From the NCBI GenBank assembly GCA_052093225.1, contig JBQDDG010000003.1, positions 1-64,000 on the forward strand: a stretch of DNA of 64,000 nt. The letters are read 5' to 3'. The position numbers and the translations under genes are program-made. This document shows positions 33,193 to 42,150 of this stretch, piece by piece. The notes below the pieces were generated by a model. That model was not told the DNA's origin, did not search any database, and worked only from the letters and a program-made list of their open reading frames with translations. Each line of letters opens with the position of its first letter. The first letter of the stretch is position 1. Source of the DNA: JB111 sp052093225. GTDB taxonomy: Bacteria; Actinomycetota; Actinomycetes; Actinomycetales; Actinomycetaceae.

Positions 33193-34235
33193 GCCGGCGC
33201 GACGTCGGCACCGACGACGAACGGGTCCGGGTCCGGCCCGGCCGCGGGTCGCGGCCCCGCACGAAGATGCGCCCCTCCTACGACGACGCCACTCCCGGCC
33301 GCGTCCTCGCCGTCGACCGGGGCCGGTACCGGGTCGTCACGAAGGACGGCACCCGCGTCAACGCCGTCAAGGCGCGCGAGCTCAACCGGACGCGCACGGC
33401 GATCGTCGTCGGGGACGACGTCTCGCTCGTCGGGGACGTGAGCGGCGAGGCGGACACCCTCGCCCGGATGGTGGCGGTCGGCGAGCGCCGCACGGTGCTG
33501 CGCCGCAGCGCGGAGGACGGCGAGACGGCGGGCGTCGAACGACCGATCGTCGCCAACGCCGACCAGCTGGCCGTCGTCACGGCGCTCAGTGACCCGCCCC
33601 CGCGCCCACGCATGATCGACCGCATCCTCGTGGCCGCCTACGACGCCGGCATGGAGCCCCTGCTCGTGCTGACGAAGTCCGACCTCACCGACCCGGCCGA
33701 GCTCCTCTCCCGGTACGCCGCTCTCGAGGTGCGCTCCGTCGTCGTCGGGGGGATGGGCGACGACGCCGGAACGGCCGCCGGTGACGGGATCGGCGACCTG
33801 GTCGAGCGGCTCGGCGGGCGGACCACCGTGCTCGTGGGGCACTCCGGGGTGGGCAAGTCCACCCTGGTCAACGCGCTCGTGCCCGACGCCGCGAGGGCGA
33901 CCAGCCACGTCAACGTCGTCACCGGCCGCGGGCGGCACACCTCCAGCTCGGCCGTCGCGCTGCCGCTGCCGGGCGGCGGATGGGTGGTCGACACGCCGGG
34001 GGTGCGCTCGTTCGGGCTCGCCCACGTCTCCGCGGACTCCCTCCTCGAGGCGTTCGGTGACCTCGCGCGGGCGGCCGAGGAGTGCCCGCGCGGGTGCAGC
34101 CACTCCGCGACCGCGCCGGACTGTGCGCTCGACGAGTGGGCGGAGCAGGCCGGGCCCGCGGGCGCGGCGCGGCTCGAGTCCTTCCGGCGTCTCGCGTCGG
34201 AGCTGCACGGCGGGCCGGGTACCGTCGGCCCATGA
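33189..34235 (+). CDS. rsgA: Ribosome small-subunit GTPase RsgA
   Basis: This 348-residue circularly permuted GTPase acts late in 30S maturation. An N-terminal OB fold precedes the G domain, with G4 (LTKSD) before the P-loop GHSGVGKSTLVNAL and switch DTPGVRSFGL. A C-terminal zinc knuckle follows (EECPRGCSHSATAPDCAL). Start is taken as the GTG at 33189, which forms the GTGA overlap; the adjacent GTG at 33186 is also possible. Its stop overlaps the hisN ATG by four bases. Confidence 0.95.
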   Translation: MSRRDVGTDDERVRVRPGRGSRPRTKMRPSYDDATPGRVLAVDRGRYRVVTKDGTRVNAVKARELNRTRTAIVVGDDVSLVGDVSGEADTLARMVAVGERRTVLRRSAEDGETAGVERPIVANADQLAVVTALSDPPPRPRMIDRILVAAYDAGMEPLLVLTKSDLTDPAELLSRYAALEVRSVVVGGMGDDAGTAAGDGIGDLVERLGGRTTVLVGHSGVGKSTLVNALVPDAARATSHVNVVTGRGRHTSSSAVALPLPGGGWVVDTPGVRSFGLAHVSADSLLEAFGDLARAAEECPRGCSHSATAPDCALDEWAEQAGPAGAARLESFRRLASELHGGPGTVGP

Positions 34236-35038
34236 GCACCGGCCCCAACAGGCGAATCGACGACGACCTCCGACTCGCCCACGTCATCGCCGACCAGGTC
34301 GACGCCCAGACGATGGTGCGATTCGGCGCCGTCGACCTGCAGGTGACGACCAAGCCGGACCTCACCCCCGTCACCGACGCCGACCGCGGCGCCGAGGAGC
34401 TCATCCGCGCCCAGCTCGCGCGCACCAGGCCGCGCGACTCGGTCCTCGGCGAGGAGATGGGAGCGACGGGCACGTCGCCGCGGCGGTGGATCGTCGACCC
34501 GATCGACGGGACCAAGAACTTCGTGCGCGGCGTGCCGGTGTGGGCCACCCTCATCGGGCTCGTCGAGGACGGCGAGGTGGTGCTCGGCGTCGTCTCCGCT
34601 CCCGCGCTGCAGCGCCGGTGGTGGGCGGGCAGGGGAACCGGTGCGTGGACGGGGCGGTCGCTGGCCTCCGCGCGCCAGATCCACGTGTCGGCGGTGAGCG
34701 AGCTGGCGGACGCGTCACTGTCCTACTCCTCGCTCGACGGATGGGCGGAGCGCGGGCGGTTGCGGGCGTTCCTGTCGCTCGCCCAGGACTGCTGGCGCAC
34801 GCGCGCCTACGGGGACTTCTGGAGCTACATGCTGCTCGCCGAGGGGGCCGTGGACCTGGCGACCGAGCCGGAGCTGGCGCTGCACGACATGGCCGCCCTG
34901 GTACCGATCGTCACCGAGGCGGGGGGCCGGTTCACCTCCCTCGACGGCGAGGACGGGCCCTGGGGGCCCGACGCCATCGCGACGAACGGGCGGCTGCACG
35001 AGATCGCGCTCGAGATTCTGGCCGGCCAGGAGGACTGA
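34232..35038 (+). CDS. hisN: Histidinol-phosphatase, inositol-monophosphatase family
   Basis: This 268-residue Mg-dependent phosphatase has metal-binding residues in LGEEMG, VDPIDGTKNFVRGVPVWATLIGL and LALHDMAALVPIVTEAGG. The actinobacterial HisN subgroup next to aroA/rsgA dephosphorylates histidinol phosphate in histidine synthesis. Inositol-1-phosphatase activity cannot be excluded from sequence alone. ATGA overlap with rsgA. Confidence 0.88.
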   Translation: MSTGPNRRIDDDLRLAHVIADQVDAQTMVRFGAVDLQVTTKPDLTPVTDADRGAEELIRAQLARTRPRDSVLGEEMGATGTSPRRWIVDPIDGTKNFVRGVPVWATLIGLVEDGEVVLGVVSAPALQRRWWAGRGTGAWTGRSLASARQIHVSAVSELADASLSYSSLDGWAERGRLRAFLSLAQDCWRTRAYGDFWSYMLLAEGAVDLATEPELALHDMAALVPIVTEAGGRFTSLDGEDGPWGPDAIATNGRLHEIALEILAGQED

Positions 35039-35041
35039 GGA

Positions 35042-35099
35042 GGGCGCTGGGGAGGGCAGGGCGTCGGAAGGTTCGTCGCACCTCTTCCCCCTAGCGCCC
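35042..35099 (+). terminator. Candidate terminator of aroA-rsgA-hisN
   Basis: GGGCGCT pairs with AGCGCCC, with G-rich and C-rich inner arms (GGGGAGGG against CTTCCCCCT), 3 nt after the hisN stop. The loop is long, so strength is uncertain. Confidence 0.45.
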
Positions 35100-35145
35100 G
35101 AGGACACCGGTCTCCGACTGCCTGTTGCCGCTCGCCAGGCGGCCA

Positions 35146-35313
35146 TCACCCATCACTCCTCACCTTTCACCTCTCATCCGTCATCCGTCATCCGTCATCC
35201 GTCGCCGGTCACCAGTCACCGGTCACCAGTCACCGGTCACCGGTCGCCAGTCACCAGTCACCAGTCACCAGTCACCAGTCGCCGGTCGCCGGTCGCCGGT
35301 CGCCGGTCGCCAA
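35146..35313. repeat. Heptanucleotide tandem array, 24 units in register
   Basis: Twenty clear 7-bp units (TCATCCG, TCACCRG or TCGCCRG types) run from 35174 to 35313. Four degenerate units (35146-35173) precede them in the same phase. Variants are grouped in blocks: four TCATCCG, then mixed TCACCAG/TCACCGG, then four TCGCCGG. There are no spacers, so it is not CRISPR. It lies between hisN and the HNH gene. Confidence 0.95.
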
Positions 35314-35389
35314 AGTCTCCACAGGTCGCGTCGCCGCACACCCCTCCACAACCGCGGGGTTCCGCGCCTCCGATGTCAGTGCCGGGTCG

Positions 35390-35395
35390 TAGGGT
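35390..35395 (+). promoter_or_regulatory. Candidate -10 box of the HNH/DUF222 gene
   Basis: TAGGGT fits TAnnnT and would start transcription near 35402, right at the edge of the LexA box. Confidence 0.5.
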
Positions 35396-35404
35396 GGACC
35401 TTGT

Positions 35405-35420
35405 TCGAACGAATGTTCGA
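35405..35420 (+). promoter_or_regulatory. LexA (SOS) box
   Basis: TCGAAC-GAAT-GTTCGA is a perfect match to the Gram-positive/actinobacterial SOS consensus TCGAAC-N4-GTTCGA. It lies just downstream of the -10 box, where LexA would block transcription, 40 bp before the HNH gene start. Confidence 0.9.
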
Positions 35421-35460
35421 TGCAGTGACGGTCCTGATCAGGCTGACGGGGGTGGACGAG

Positions 35461-36861
35461 ATGGCCGTAGCAGACCTTGGCGCAGCTCGCACGGCGCGCG
35501 ACGCCGCCCGCGGCCGGCCGGGCACGGCTGTCGCCGACCTCCACGAGTGCGTCGAGACGATCGCCGAGCTCGTGCGCGACTCGGAGTCGGACGCGATCGA
35601 CCAGATCACCGCGCTCGAGGAGATCAAGGCGTCCGCAGCTGCCGCCCAGGCACGCGCCACCGCCGACCTGTCGCGGATGCGGATCGCCCGCGAGACTGCG
35701 CTCGAGGTTCCCCGCGAAGAGCGCGGAGCAGGCCTGGCTGCCGAGGTCGCGCTGGCACGGAAGGAGTCGCCGTCGAAGGGCTCCCGGCACCTGGGGCTGG
35801 CGAAGGTCCTGGTCACGGAGCTGCCGCAGACCCTCGAGCTCATGGAGCGGGGTCTCGTCTCCGAGTGGCGGGCGACGATCCTCGCGCAGGCGACCGCCTG
35901 CCTCACCGTGGAGGACCGGCGCCGCGTCGATGCCGCCCTCGCCCCGGACCTGCCCACGTGGGGCGACACCCAGGTCCGCAACCACGCCCGCAAGCTCACG
36001 CAGGAGCTCGACCCGGACTCCGCCCTGGCGAGCCACCGGCGGGACACCGCGACGCGTCACGTGTCCGTGCGTCCGGCCCACGGCGCGATGGGTTACCTCA
36101 CCGCGCTGCTGCCTATGACGCAGGCCGTGCGCGTCTACGCCTCCCTCACCCGGCAGTCCGCCTCGATCGTCTCCGCCGGGGATCCGGACGGACGCACCAA
36201 GGGTCAGATCGCCGCCGACCTGCTTGTCGAGCACGTGACCGGGACCGGCTCGACCACTCCGCAGGACGTCGACCTCACGATCGTCATGCCCGCCGAGACG
36301 CTTGCCGGCGGCGACGAACCTGCGTGGCTGCCCGGCCATGGACCGGTGCCGGCCGAGGTCGCGCGGGAACAGGTGAGCGAAGCGGGATCCGTCTGGTTCC
36401 GGCGGCTCTGGACCGATCCCGCTCACGGCGGCGTGACATCCACCGAATCACGTGGTCGAACCTTCAGCGGGCAGCTCCGCAAGCTGATCCTCGTGCGCGA
36501 CGACGTGTGCAGCACGCCCTTGTGCGGCGCGCCGATCCAGGTGATCGACCACAGCACGCCGCATGCCGGCGGCGGCGCCACGAGCTTCTCCAACGGTTCC
36601 GGGCTGTGCGCCTCGTGCAACTACGCCAAGGAGAACCCCGGCTGGCGGCACGACGGTGACGATGAGGGCGGCATCGACGTCTACACCCCAACGGGGCACC
36701 GCTACCGGGTCCCACGGTCCCCCTTCCCCTACCGGCCCCGCCCCTTGCCGCCTCCCATGACGGACCAGCGGTACGAGATGCTCAAGGAGCGGGTGGGCAG
36801 GCGCGTGCAGCACAACCGCCGGTCCGAGCGAGCCGACGACGCCGACGACGCCGATCCGTAG
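35461..36861 (+). CDS. DUF222 / HNH endonuclease family protein (13E12-like)
   Basis: This 466-residue protein has an N-terminal helical DUF222 region and a C-terminal HNH domain. The HNH domain has zinc cysteines Cys350, Cys355, Cys383 and Cys386 (VCSTPLC and CASC) and the catalytic-type segment IDHSTPHAGGGATSFSNG. The family is multicopy in Actinobacteria (mycobacterial 13E12 repeats) and its function is unknown. The frame is open far upstream through the heptad array, but ATG 35461 is chosen because it lies after the promoter and LexA box. GTG 35425 and 35452 are alternatives. Confidence 0.82.
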   Translation: MAVADLGAARTARDAARGRPGTAVADLHECVETIAELVRDSESDAIDQITALEEIKASAAAAQARATADLSRMRIARETALEVPREERGAGLAAEVALARKESPSKGSRHLGLAKVLVTELPQTLELMERGLVSEWRATILAQATACLTVEDRRRVDAALAPDLPTWGDTQVRNHARKLTQELDPDSALASHRRDTATRHVSVRPAHGAMGYLTALLPMTQAVRVYASLTRQSASIVSAGDPDGRTKGQIAADLLVEHVTGTGSTTPQDVDLTIVMPAETLAGGDEPAWLPGHGPVPAEVAREQVSEAGSVWFRRLWTDPAHGGVTSTESRGRTFSGQLRKLILVRDDVCSTPLCGAPIQVIDHSTPHAGGGATSFSNGSGLCASCNYAKENPGWRHDGDDEGGIDVYTPTGHRYRVPRSPFPYRPRPLPPPMTDQRYEMLKERVGRRVQHNRRSERADDADDADP

Positions 36862-36871
36862 GACCACGATT

Positions 36872-36998
36872 ACGATCAGTAGGTACGCCGTGACGATCCA
36901 CGGGGCACGATCACGATGAGCAGGCACACCGTGACGTCCGTCGAGCCACGCACACGATGAGCAGGCACACCGTGATGATCCGTCGAGCCACGGTGGCG
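36872..36998. repeat. Three imperfect ~41-bp repeats upstream of sbcD
   Basis: CACGATGAGCAGGCACACCG occurs at 36912 and 36953 (41-bp period), each followed by CCGTCGAGCCACG. A more diverged copy (ACGATCAGTAGGTACGCCG) begins near 36872. The 36862-37152 interval holds no gene. Confidence 0.75.
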
Positions 36999-37139
36999 TC
37001 CGCCGTGCCACCGTCCATCTACCGGCGACGGCATCGCGCGCCCCGTGACACCTCGCGACCACACACGGCGCCTTGCCCTGCGATGCCACAGCTGTGCCGG
37101 TCTTGTCCACAGGGTGCGATCGGTGTGGGTGGCTGCACC

Positions 37140-37145
37140 TACCGT
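37140..37145 (+). promoter_or_regulatory. Candidate -10 box for leaderless sbcD mRNA
   Basis: TACCGT fits TAnnnT and ends 7 nt before the sbcD ATG at 37153. No ribosome site precedes that ATG. Confidence 0.5.
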
Positions 37146-37152
37146 GAGCAGC

Positions 37153-38394
37153 ATGCGGATCCTGCACACCTCGGACTGGCACCTGGGCCGGACCCTGCAC
37201 GGGGTGGACCTCACCGATGCCCACGCCGACTACCTCGACCACCTCGTCGAGGTGGTCCGGTCCGAGAAGGTCGACGCCGTCGTCGTCGCCGGGGACGTCT
37301 ACGACCGGGCGATCCCTCCGACGCAGTCGGTCACCCTCCTCGGCGACGCACTCACGCGGCTCACCGAGATCGCGCGCGTCGTACTCACGCCGGGCAACCA
37401 CGACTCCGCGGTCCGCCTGGGGTTCTCTGCCGGGCTCATGCGCGACCGGCTCTCGATCCGCGCCACCGTCGCCGACGTCGGCGTGCCGACCCTGCTGCCG
37501 GACGCCGAGGGCAACCTCGGCGCCTACGTGTACGCCCTCCCCTACCTCGACCCCGACATGGCGCGCGCGGACCTCACCGAGCCGGCGGACGACGGCAGCA
37601 GTCACGACGGCGAAGGCAACGACGGCGACCGTGACGCGATCGTCCCGCCCCGCAGCCACGAGGGCGTCGTCGGCGCCGCGATGCGTCGCGTGCACGCCGA
37701 CCTCGCACGGCGCAGGGCCACGGACGGTGCGCGCGTACCGGCGGTCCTCATGGCGCACGCCTTCGTCGCCGGAGGCGCCGCGAGCGAGTCCGAGCGGGAC
37801 ATCCGCGTGGGCGGCGTCGACGTCGTGCCGTCGGGAGTCTTCACCACCGACGACGAGACCGCCTCCCTCGACTACGCGGCCCTCGGCCACCTCCACGGCG
37901 CACAGCAGGTACGGGGCGCCGTCACCGCGCGCTACTCGGGCTCGCCCGTGGCGTTCTCGTTCTCGGAGGAGAGCCACACGAAGTCCAGCGTGCTCGTCGA
38001 CCTCGAGCCCGGCGGCGAGGTACGCACCGAGCTCGTCGAGGCCCCGGTCCGACGCCGGCTCGCCACCCTCCGCGGCACGATCGACGAGCTGACCTCCGGG
38101 GCGTTCGACGACCACGCCGAGGACTACGTCCGCGTGACCGTCACCGACGCGACCCGCCCCCGGCACATGCGGGCGCGTCTCGTCGAGCACCTGCCCCACC
38201 TGCTCGTCCTCGCGCACGAGCCCGTCGGCGCGACCGCGCTCGGCGGTCCGCTCAAGGTGACGGCGGCAGAGGACCCGGTCGAGGTCGCGGCCCAGTTCGT
38301 CGCCGACGCGGGCGGCGCGGAGGCCACCGCGGCCGAGCGTGCCGTCCTACGGGAAGCAGTCGAGACCGCCCACGCAGGTCAGGGAGCCGCCTGA
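37153..38394 (+). CDS. sbcD: Exonuclease SbcCD subunit D (Mre11-like)
   Basis: This 413-residue metallophosphoesterase is the nuclease of the SbcCD complex, which trims hairpins and protein-blocked DNA ends. Metal motifs are HTSDWHLGR, VVAGDVYDRAIPP, TPGNHDSA, LMAHAFV and LGHLHGAQQV. A linker of about 30 acidic residues (DDGSSHDGEGNDGD) interrupts the catalytic domain. The ATG at 37153 agrees with the family start. The TGATG overlap couples it to sbcC. Confidence 0.93.
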   Translation: MRILHTSDWHLGRTLHGVDLTDAHADYLDHLVEVVRSEKVDAVVVAGDVYDRAIPPTQSVTLLGDALTRLTEIARVVLTPGNHDSAVRLGFSAGLMRDRLSIRATVADVGVPTLLPDAEGNLGAYVYALPYLDPDMARADLTEPADDGSSHDGEGNDGDRDAIVPPRSHEGVVGAAMRRVHADLARRRATDGARVPAVLMAHAFVAGGAASESERDIRVGGVDVVPSGVFTTDDETASLDYAALGHLHGAQQVRGAVTARYSGSPVAFSFSEESHTKSSVLVDLEPGGEVRTELVEAPVRRRLATLRGTIDELTSGAFDDHAEDYVRVTVTDATRPRHMRARLVEHLPHLLVLAHEPVGATALGGPLKVTAAEDPVEVAAQFVADAGGAEATAAERAVLREAVETAHAGQGAA

Positions 38395-41300
38395 TGAGAC
38401 TTCACCGGCTCACGCTCCAGGCCGTCGGCCCGTTCTCCGGCCGGCACACCATCGAAATCGACGCCCTCGGCGCCTCGGGGCTCTTCCTCCTGGAGGGCCC
38501 CACCGGTTCGGGCAAGACCACACTCATCGATTCGATCGTGTTCGCCCTGTACGGCGACGTCGCGGACAGCGACGGCTCGCACAAGTCGCGGATGCACTCC
38601 CAGCACGCCGAGCCCGGCGTCGAACCCGTCGTCGACCTCGTGTTCTCGACCGCCCGGGGCGTCTACCGGGTCCGCCGCACGCCGTCGTTCGAGCGCCCGA
38701 AACAGCGCGGCACCGGCACGACCACGGTCAACCCGACCGCGAAGCTGTGGCGGCTCTCCGCACAGGCGCTCGACGGGCTCGCTCCGGACGACGAGCCCCC
38801 CGGCGAGCAGGTCTCCGCGCACGTCCAGGAGGTCGGCACCGAGCTCGGCGCGATCCTCGGCCTCACCCGCACCCAGTTCACACAGACCGTCGTCCTGCCG
38901 CAGGGCCAGTTCGCCACGTTCCTGCGCGCACGGGTCGACGAACGGCAGGCGGTGCTCCGCGAGATCTTCGGGACGAAGCTCTACGACGACGTCCAGCAGG
39001 TCCTCGCCGACGGCGCCCGGTCGGCCCGGCAGGCGGCCGAACGCGCGGCCACGGAGTCCGGGCGGGCGGCGACGGCGGTCGCGGAGCACGCCCGGCTGGA
39101 TCCCGAGCGGGCGGCAGCACTCACCGAGGCCGCCGAGGCGAACGACGCCGATGCCGTCGAGGAGGTCCTCACGCCCGTCCTCGACTCGCTCGAGGAGTCC
39201 CGCCGGTCGGCGGCCACCGCCCACGAGAAGGCGCGCACCGACGATCGCGCGGCGCAGGAACAGCTCGACGCCCAGCGTGCGCTCGCACGGGCGATCGAGC
39301 GGCGCACCGCGCTGATCGCCGAGAGGTCCGCGTTGGCCGAGGCGGCGGACCAGGTCGCCGCCGACAAGGACGCCCTCGAGCAGGACACGCGCGCACGGCC
39401 CGTCGTCGTCGCGCTGGACACCGCCGACCGCCGGCGCACCGACGCCACCGAGTCGCGGGCACGGCTGGCCGGACTCGTCGAGACCGGCGGCCGGCGCTCG
39501 GACCAGGACGAGGAGTCCGCGGGCGGCGACGAACGCGTCCCCGACGACCAGGGGGGCCCCAGCGACGGGTCCGCACTCACCGACGACCCGGTCCTGTCCG
39601 ACGAGGCGGCCCTCACCGACGACTCGGTCCTGTCCGACGAGGCGGCGCTCACCGACGACTCGGTCCTGCCCGACGAGGCGGCGCTCACCGGACGCGCGGA
39701 GCAGCTCGACGAGGAGCGGTCCGCGGCGATCACCGAGCACGGGACGCTCACCGGCCTGCTCGCCGTCGAGGAGGGGATCCCGGGCCGACGTACGGTGCTC
39801 GACGGGCAGGAGAAGGAGCTCGCTGCTCTCGTCGAGCGGATCCGCGAACGGGCCACCGAGATCGAGGCGCTGCCGGCCGCGCGGGCCGAGCTTCAGCGGC
39901 TCCGCTCGGCAGCCCAGGAAGAGGCCGCCGACCTGTCCGGCGCGCGTGCTCGGGCGGAGTCGGCGGTATCGAGGCTGGAGGCGTCACGACTTGCGGACGC
40001 CCGGGTCACCGAGCTGGAGAAGGCGAGCATCCGGGTCGAGCGGGCCCGCAAGGACGCGGAGAAGGCCGGCACACACGAGTCGGACCTGCGTGGACGCTGG
40101 CGCTCCGAGGTCGCCGGCCACCTCGCCACCGAGCTCGACGCCGACACGCCGTGCCCGGTCTGCGGTTCCACCGAGCACCCGGACAAGGCCCCCCTCGGCG
40201 GCGAGCCGGTCAGCGACGACGACCTCACTGCCACCGAGACCGCACGCCAGGCCGCGGACGCGGCCCTCGCGGAGGCCTCGGGCGCGCGCACCCGCGCCGA
40301 GGAGCAGCTCGCCGCGGCACGCGAGGCTGCGGGCGGCCTGTCCCTCACGGATGCCGGCAAGGCCGTGGAGACCGCGCGCGCAGCCGTCGTCGCGGCCGAG
40401 GCCCAGGTCGCAGAGGCGGCGCGCCTCGAGGCGGCGATCACCAGGCACGACGCCGGAGCGAAGGAGGCCACCGAGGCCCAGTCGGCCGACGAATCAAGGC
40501 GCGCATCGCTCGCGGCGACGCTCGACTCGGCGCGGACGGCACTCGAGTCCGACGAACAGAAGGTCCAGGCTGCTCGGGCCGGCCACGCGAGCGTCGCGGA
40601 CCGGGCCGGGGCCCTGACCGCGCGGGCGGAACGCGCACGGATCCTCGCCCACGCGGTGCGCGACCTCCTCGACCGGACCCGCACCGCGCGGGAGGCGGCC
40701 TCCGAGGCGGAGCAGGTCCTTGCCGCCTCCAGCCTGTCGGACGCCGCCGCTGCCCGGGCCGCCAGGCTCCCTGACGCCGAACGCACGGCCACCGAGCGAC
40801 GGGTCCAGGAGCACGCCTCTTCGACCGCGCGGGTGACCGCGGGCCTCGCCGAGGATGAGATCGCCGCGCTCACGGGGACCGAGGTGTCCGACCTCGACGG
40901 TGCCCGTACGCGGAGGGAGGCTGCTGCGGCCGCTCTTGAGGCCGCGAGTGCCGCACACTCCGGGGCCGGACGCACGCTCGAGGACACGACCTCGGCCATC
41001 GAGCGGCTGCGCGACCAGCTGCGCAAGTACGCCGCCCGTGCGGCGGCCGACGCGCCGCGGATCCGCCTCGCGGACCTCGCCTCGGGCCGGGAGTCCCGGA
41101 CGAGCATCACGCTCGCCACCTACGTCCTCGTCCGACGGTTCGAGGAGGTCCTCGCGGCCGCGAACGAGCGCCTCACCGCGATGTCGACGGGCCGGTACGC
41201 GCTCGAACGCACCGACGAGAAGGAGGCCGGGCAGCGCGCCCGCGCTGTCGGCCTCGGCCTGCGCGTGCTCGACACACACACCGATGCGCCCCGCGACCCC

Positions 41301-41618
41301 CGCACGCTCTCGGGCGGGGAGACGTTCTACGTCTCGCTGTCGCTCGCGCTCGGGCTCGCCGACGTCGTCAGCGCGGAGTCCGGCGGGATCGAGCTCGGCA
41401 CGCTGTTCGTCGACGAGGGCTTCGGCACGCTCGACCCCGAGACGCTCGACGCCGTGATGAACGAGCTCGGCGCGCTACGCGACTCGGGCCGGACCGTCGG
41501 GCTCATCAGCCACGTCGGCGAGATGAAGCAGCGCATCCCGGACCAGGTCAACGTCCGGCACTGCCGAGACGGCCGCGGCTCGACGCTCTCGGTGCGCGCG
41601 GAGAGCTCACCCGTGTGA
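38394..41618 (+). CDS. sbcC: Exonuclease SbcCD subunit C (Rad50-like ATPase)
   Basis: This 1074-residue SMC-like ATPase has Walker A GPTGSGKT at 35-42, long Ala/Glu/Arg-rich coiled coils, the zinc hook CPVCG at 587-591, and the C-terminal signature TLSGGETFYVSLSLALGLAD with Walker B LFVDEGFGTLD. It powers SbcD. Residues about 394-432 carry three copies of a 12-residue acidic unit (ALTDDSVLSDEA), probably a recent insertion in the first coiled coil. Confidence 0.95.
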   Translation: MRLHRLTLQAVGPFSGRHTIEIDALGASGLFLLEGPTGSGKTTLIDSIVFALYGDVADSDGSHKSRMHSQHAEPGVEPVVDLVFSTARGVYRVRRTPSFERPKQRGTGTTTVNPTAKLWRLSAQALDGLAPDDEPPGEQVSAHVQEVGTELGAILGLTRTQFTQTVVLPQGQFATFLRARVDERQAVLREIFGTKLYDDVQQVLADGARSARQAAERAATESGRAATAVAEHARLDPERAAALTEAAEANDADAVEEVLTPVLDSLEESRRSAATAHEKARTDDRAAQEQLDAQRALARAIERRTALIAERSALAEAADQVAADKDALEQDTRARPVVVALDTADRRRTDATESRARLAGLVETGGRRSDQDEESAGGDERVPDDQGGPSDGSALTDDPVLSDEAALTDDSVLSDEAALTDDSVLPDEAALTGRAEQLDEERSAAITEHGTLTGLLAVEEGIPGRRTVLDGQEKELAALVERIRERATEIEALPAARAELQRLRSAAQEEAADLSGARARAESAVSRLEASRLADARVTELEKASIRVERARKDAEKAGTHESDLRGRWRSEVAGHLATELDADTPCPVCGSTEHPDKAPLGGEPVSDDDLTATETARQAADAALAEASGARTRAEEQLAAAREAAGGLSLTDAGKAVETARAAVVAAEAQVAEAARLEAAITRHDAGAKEATEAQSADESRRASLAATLDSARTALESDEQKVQAARAGHASVADRAGALTARAERARILAHAVRDLLDRTRTAREAASEAEQVLAASSLSDAAAARAARLPDAERTATERRVQEHASSTARVTAGLAEDEIAALTGTEVSDLDGARTRREAAAAALEAASAAHSGAGRTLEDTTSAIERLRDQLRKYAARAAADAPRIRLADLASGRESRTSITLATYVLVRRFEEVLAAANERLTAMSTGRYALERTDEKEAGQRARAVGLGLRVLDTHTDAPRDPRTLSGGETFYVSLSLALGLADVVSAESGGIELGTLFVDEGFGTLDPETLDAVMNELGALRDSGRTVGLISHVGEMKQRIPDQVNVRHCRDGRGSTLSVRAESSPV
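39573..39690. repeat. 36-bp in-frame tandem repeats in sbcC
   Basis: Three copies starting near 39573, 39609 and 39645 encode ALTDDPVLSDEA, ALTDDSVLSDEA and ALTDDSVLPDEA; a fourth partial copy begins ALTG. Confidence 0.9.
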
Positions 41619-41667
41619 CAGCAGTCAGAGGCGGCGCACGACGCACGGCGCCGAGTGTGGTGGCCTG

Positions 41668-42123
41668 TCAGCCGAGCCGGTCGGCGAGGTCGGCGCGCTC
41701 GCCGGGGCCGAACCACAGCAGGTCGAGCTCGGCGACGCGTTCGAAGGCGTCGTCGTCGCCACCGGCTGCTCGCCTCACCTCCTCCTCCGCCGACTCCTCG
41801 TCGACGTGGATGGCCGCCACCTCGTCCCACTCCACCGGCGCGTCGAGCCGGACGAAGCTCGGGAGGTCCCCGTCCTCCGGCGTGACCGTCCCGCCCGGGA
41901 CATCGGCGGCAAGGACGACGCGAAGTGCCCGTCCGACGTCGGCCCCTCGATCCGCGTGGAGACGGACCGAGTCGTCGGCGGCGGCGAGGAAGGCGATGAC
42001 CTCGAGCCCCTCCTCGTCCTCGTCCGGAACGGCCGCCATGAGGTCGGACGTCACGGCGTGGGCGTGGGTAGCGGCGGGGGCCGAGGCGAGCTCGTCGGGC
42101 GTGGCCGGGAGGTAGATGCGCAC
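41668..42123 (-). CDS. DUF6912-family small protein
   Basis: This 151-residue acidic protein begins VRIYLPATPDELAS and ends with an Asp/Glu-rich C-terminal region around ELDLLWFGPGERADL. This pattern fits the actinobacterial DUF6912 family of unknown function, commonly near the SAF/CpaE-like pair as here. GTG 42123 matches the family start; an upstream GTG (42144) would add seven residues. Convergent with sbcC, 49 bp apart, and 27 bp after the CpaE-like gene, probably the same operon. Confidence 0.7.
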   Translation of the reverse strand: MRIYLPATPDELASAPAATHAHAVTSDLMAAVPDEDEEGLEVIAFLAAADDSVRLHADRGADVGRALRVVLAADVPGGTVTPEDGDLPSFVRLDAPVEWDEVAAIHVDEESAEEEVRRAAGGDDDAFERVAELDLLWFGPGERADLADRLG

Positions 42124-42150
42124 GCCTCGATCATCCTCGTCCACGACGGA

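Noticed and set aside
35146..35313. CRISPR array
   Set aside because: Units are 7 bp and directly adjacent with no spacers, and no cas genes are nearby.
35125..35460. Longer 578-residue start for the HNH protein
   Set aside because: It would translate the heptad array and lie upstream of the -10 and LexA boxes, so the promoter would be inside the gene.
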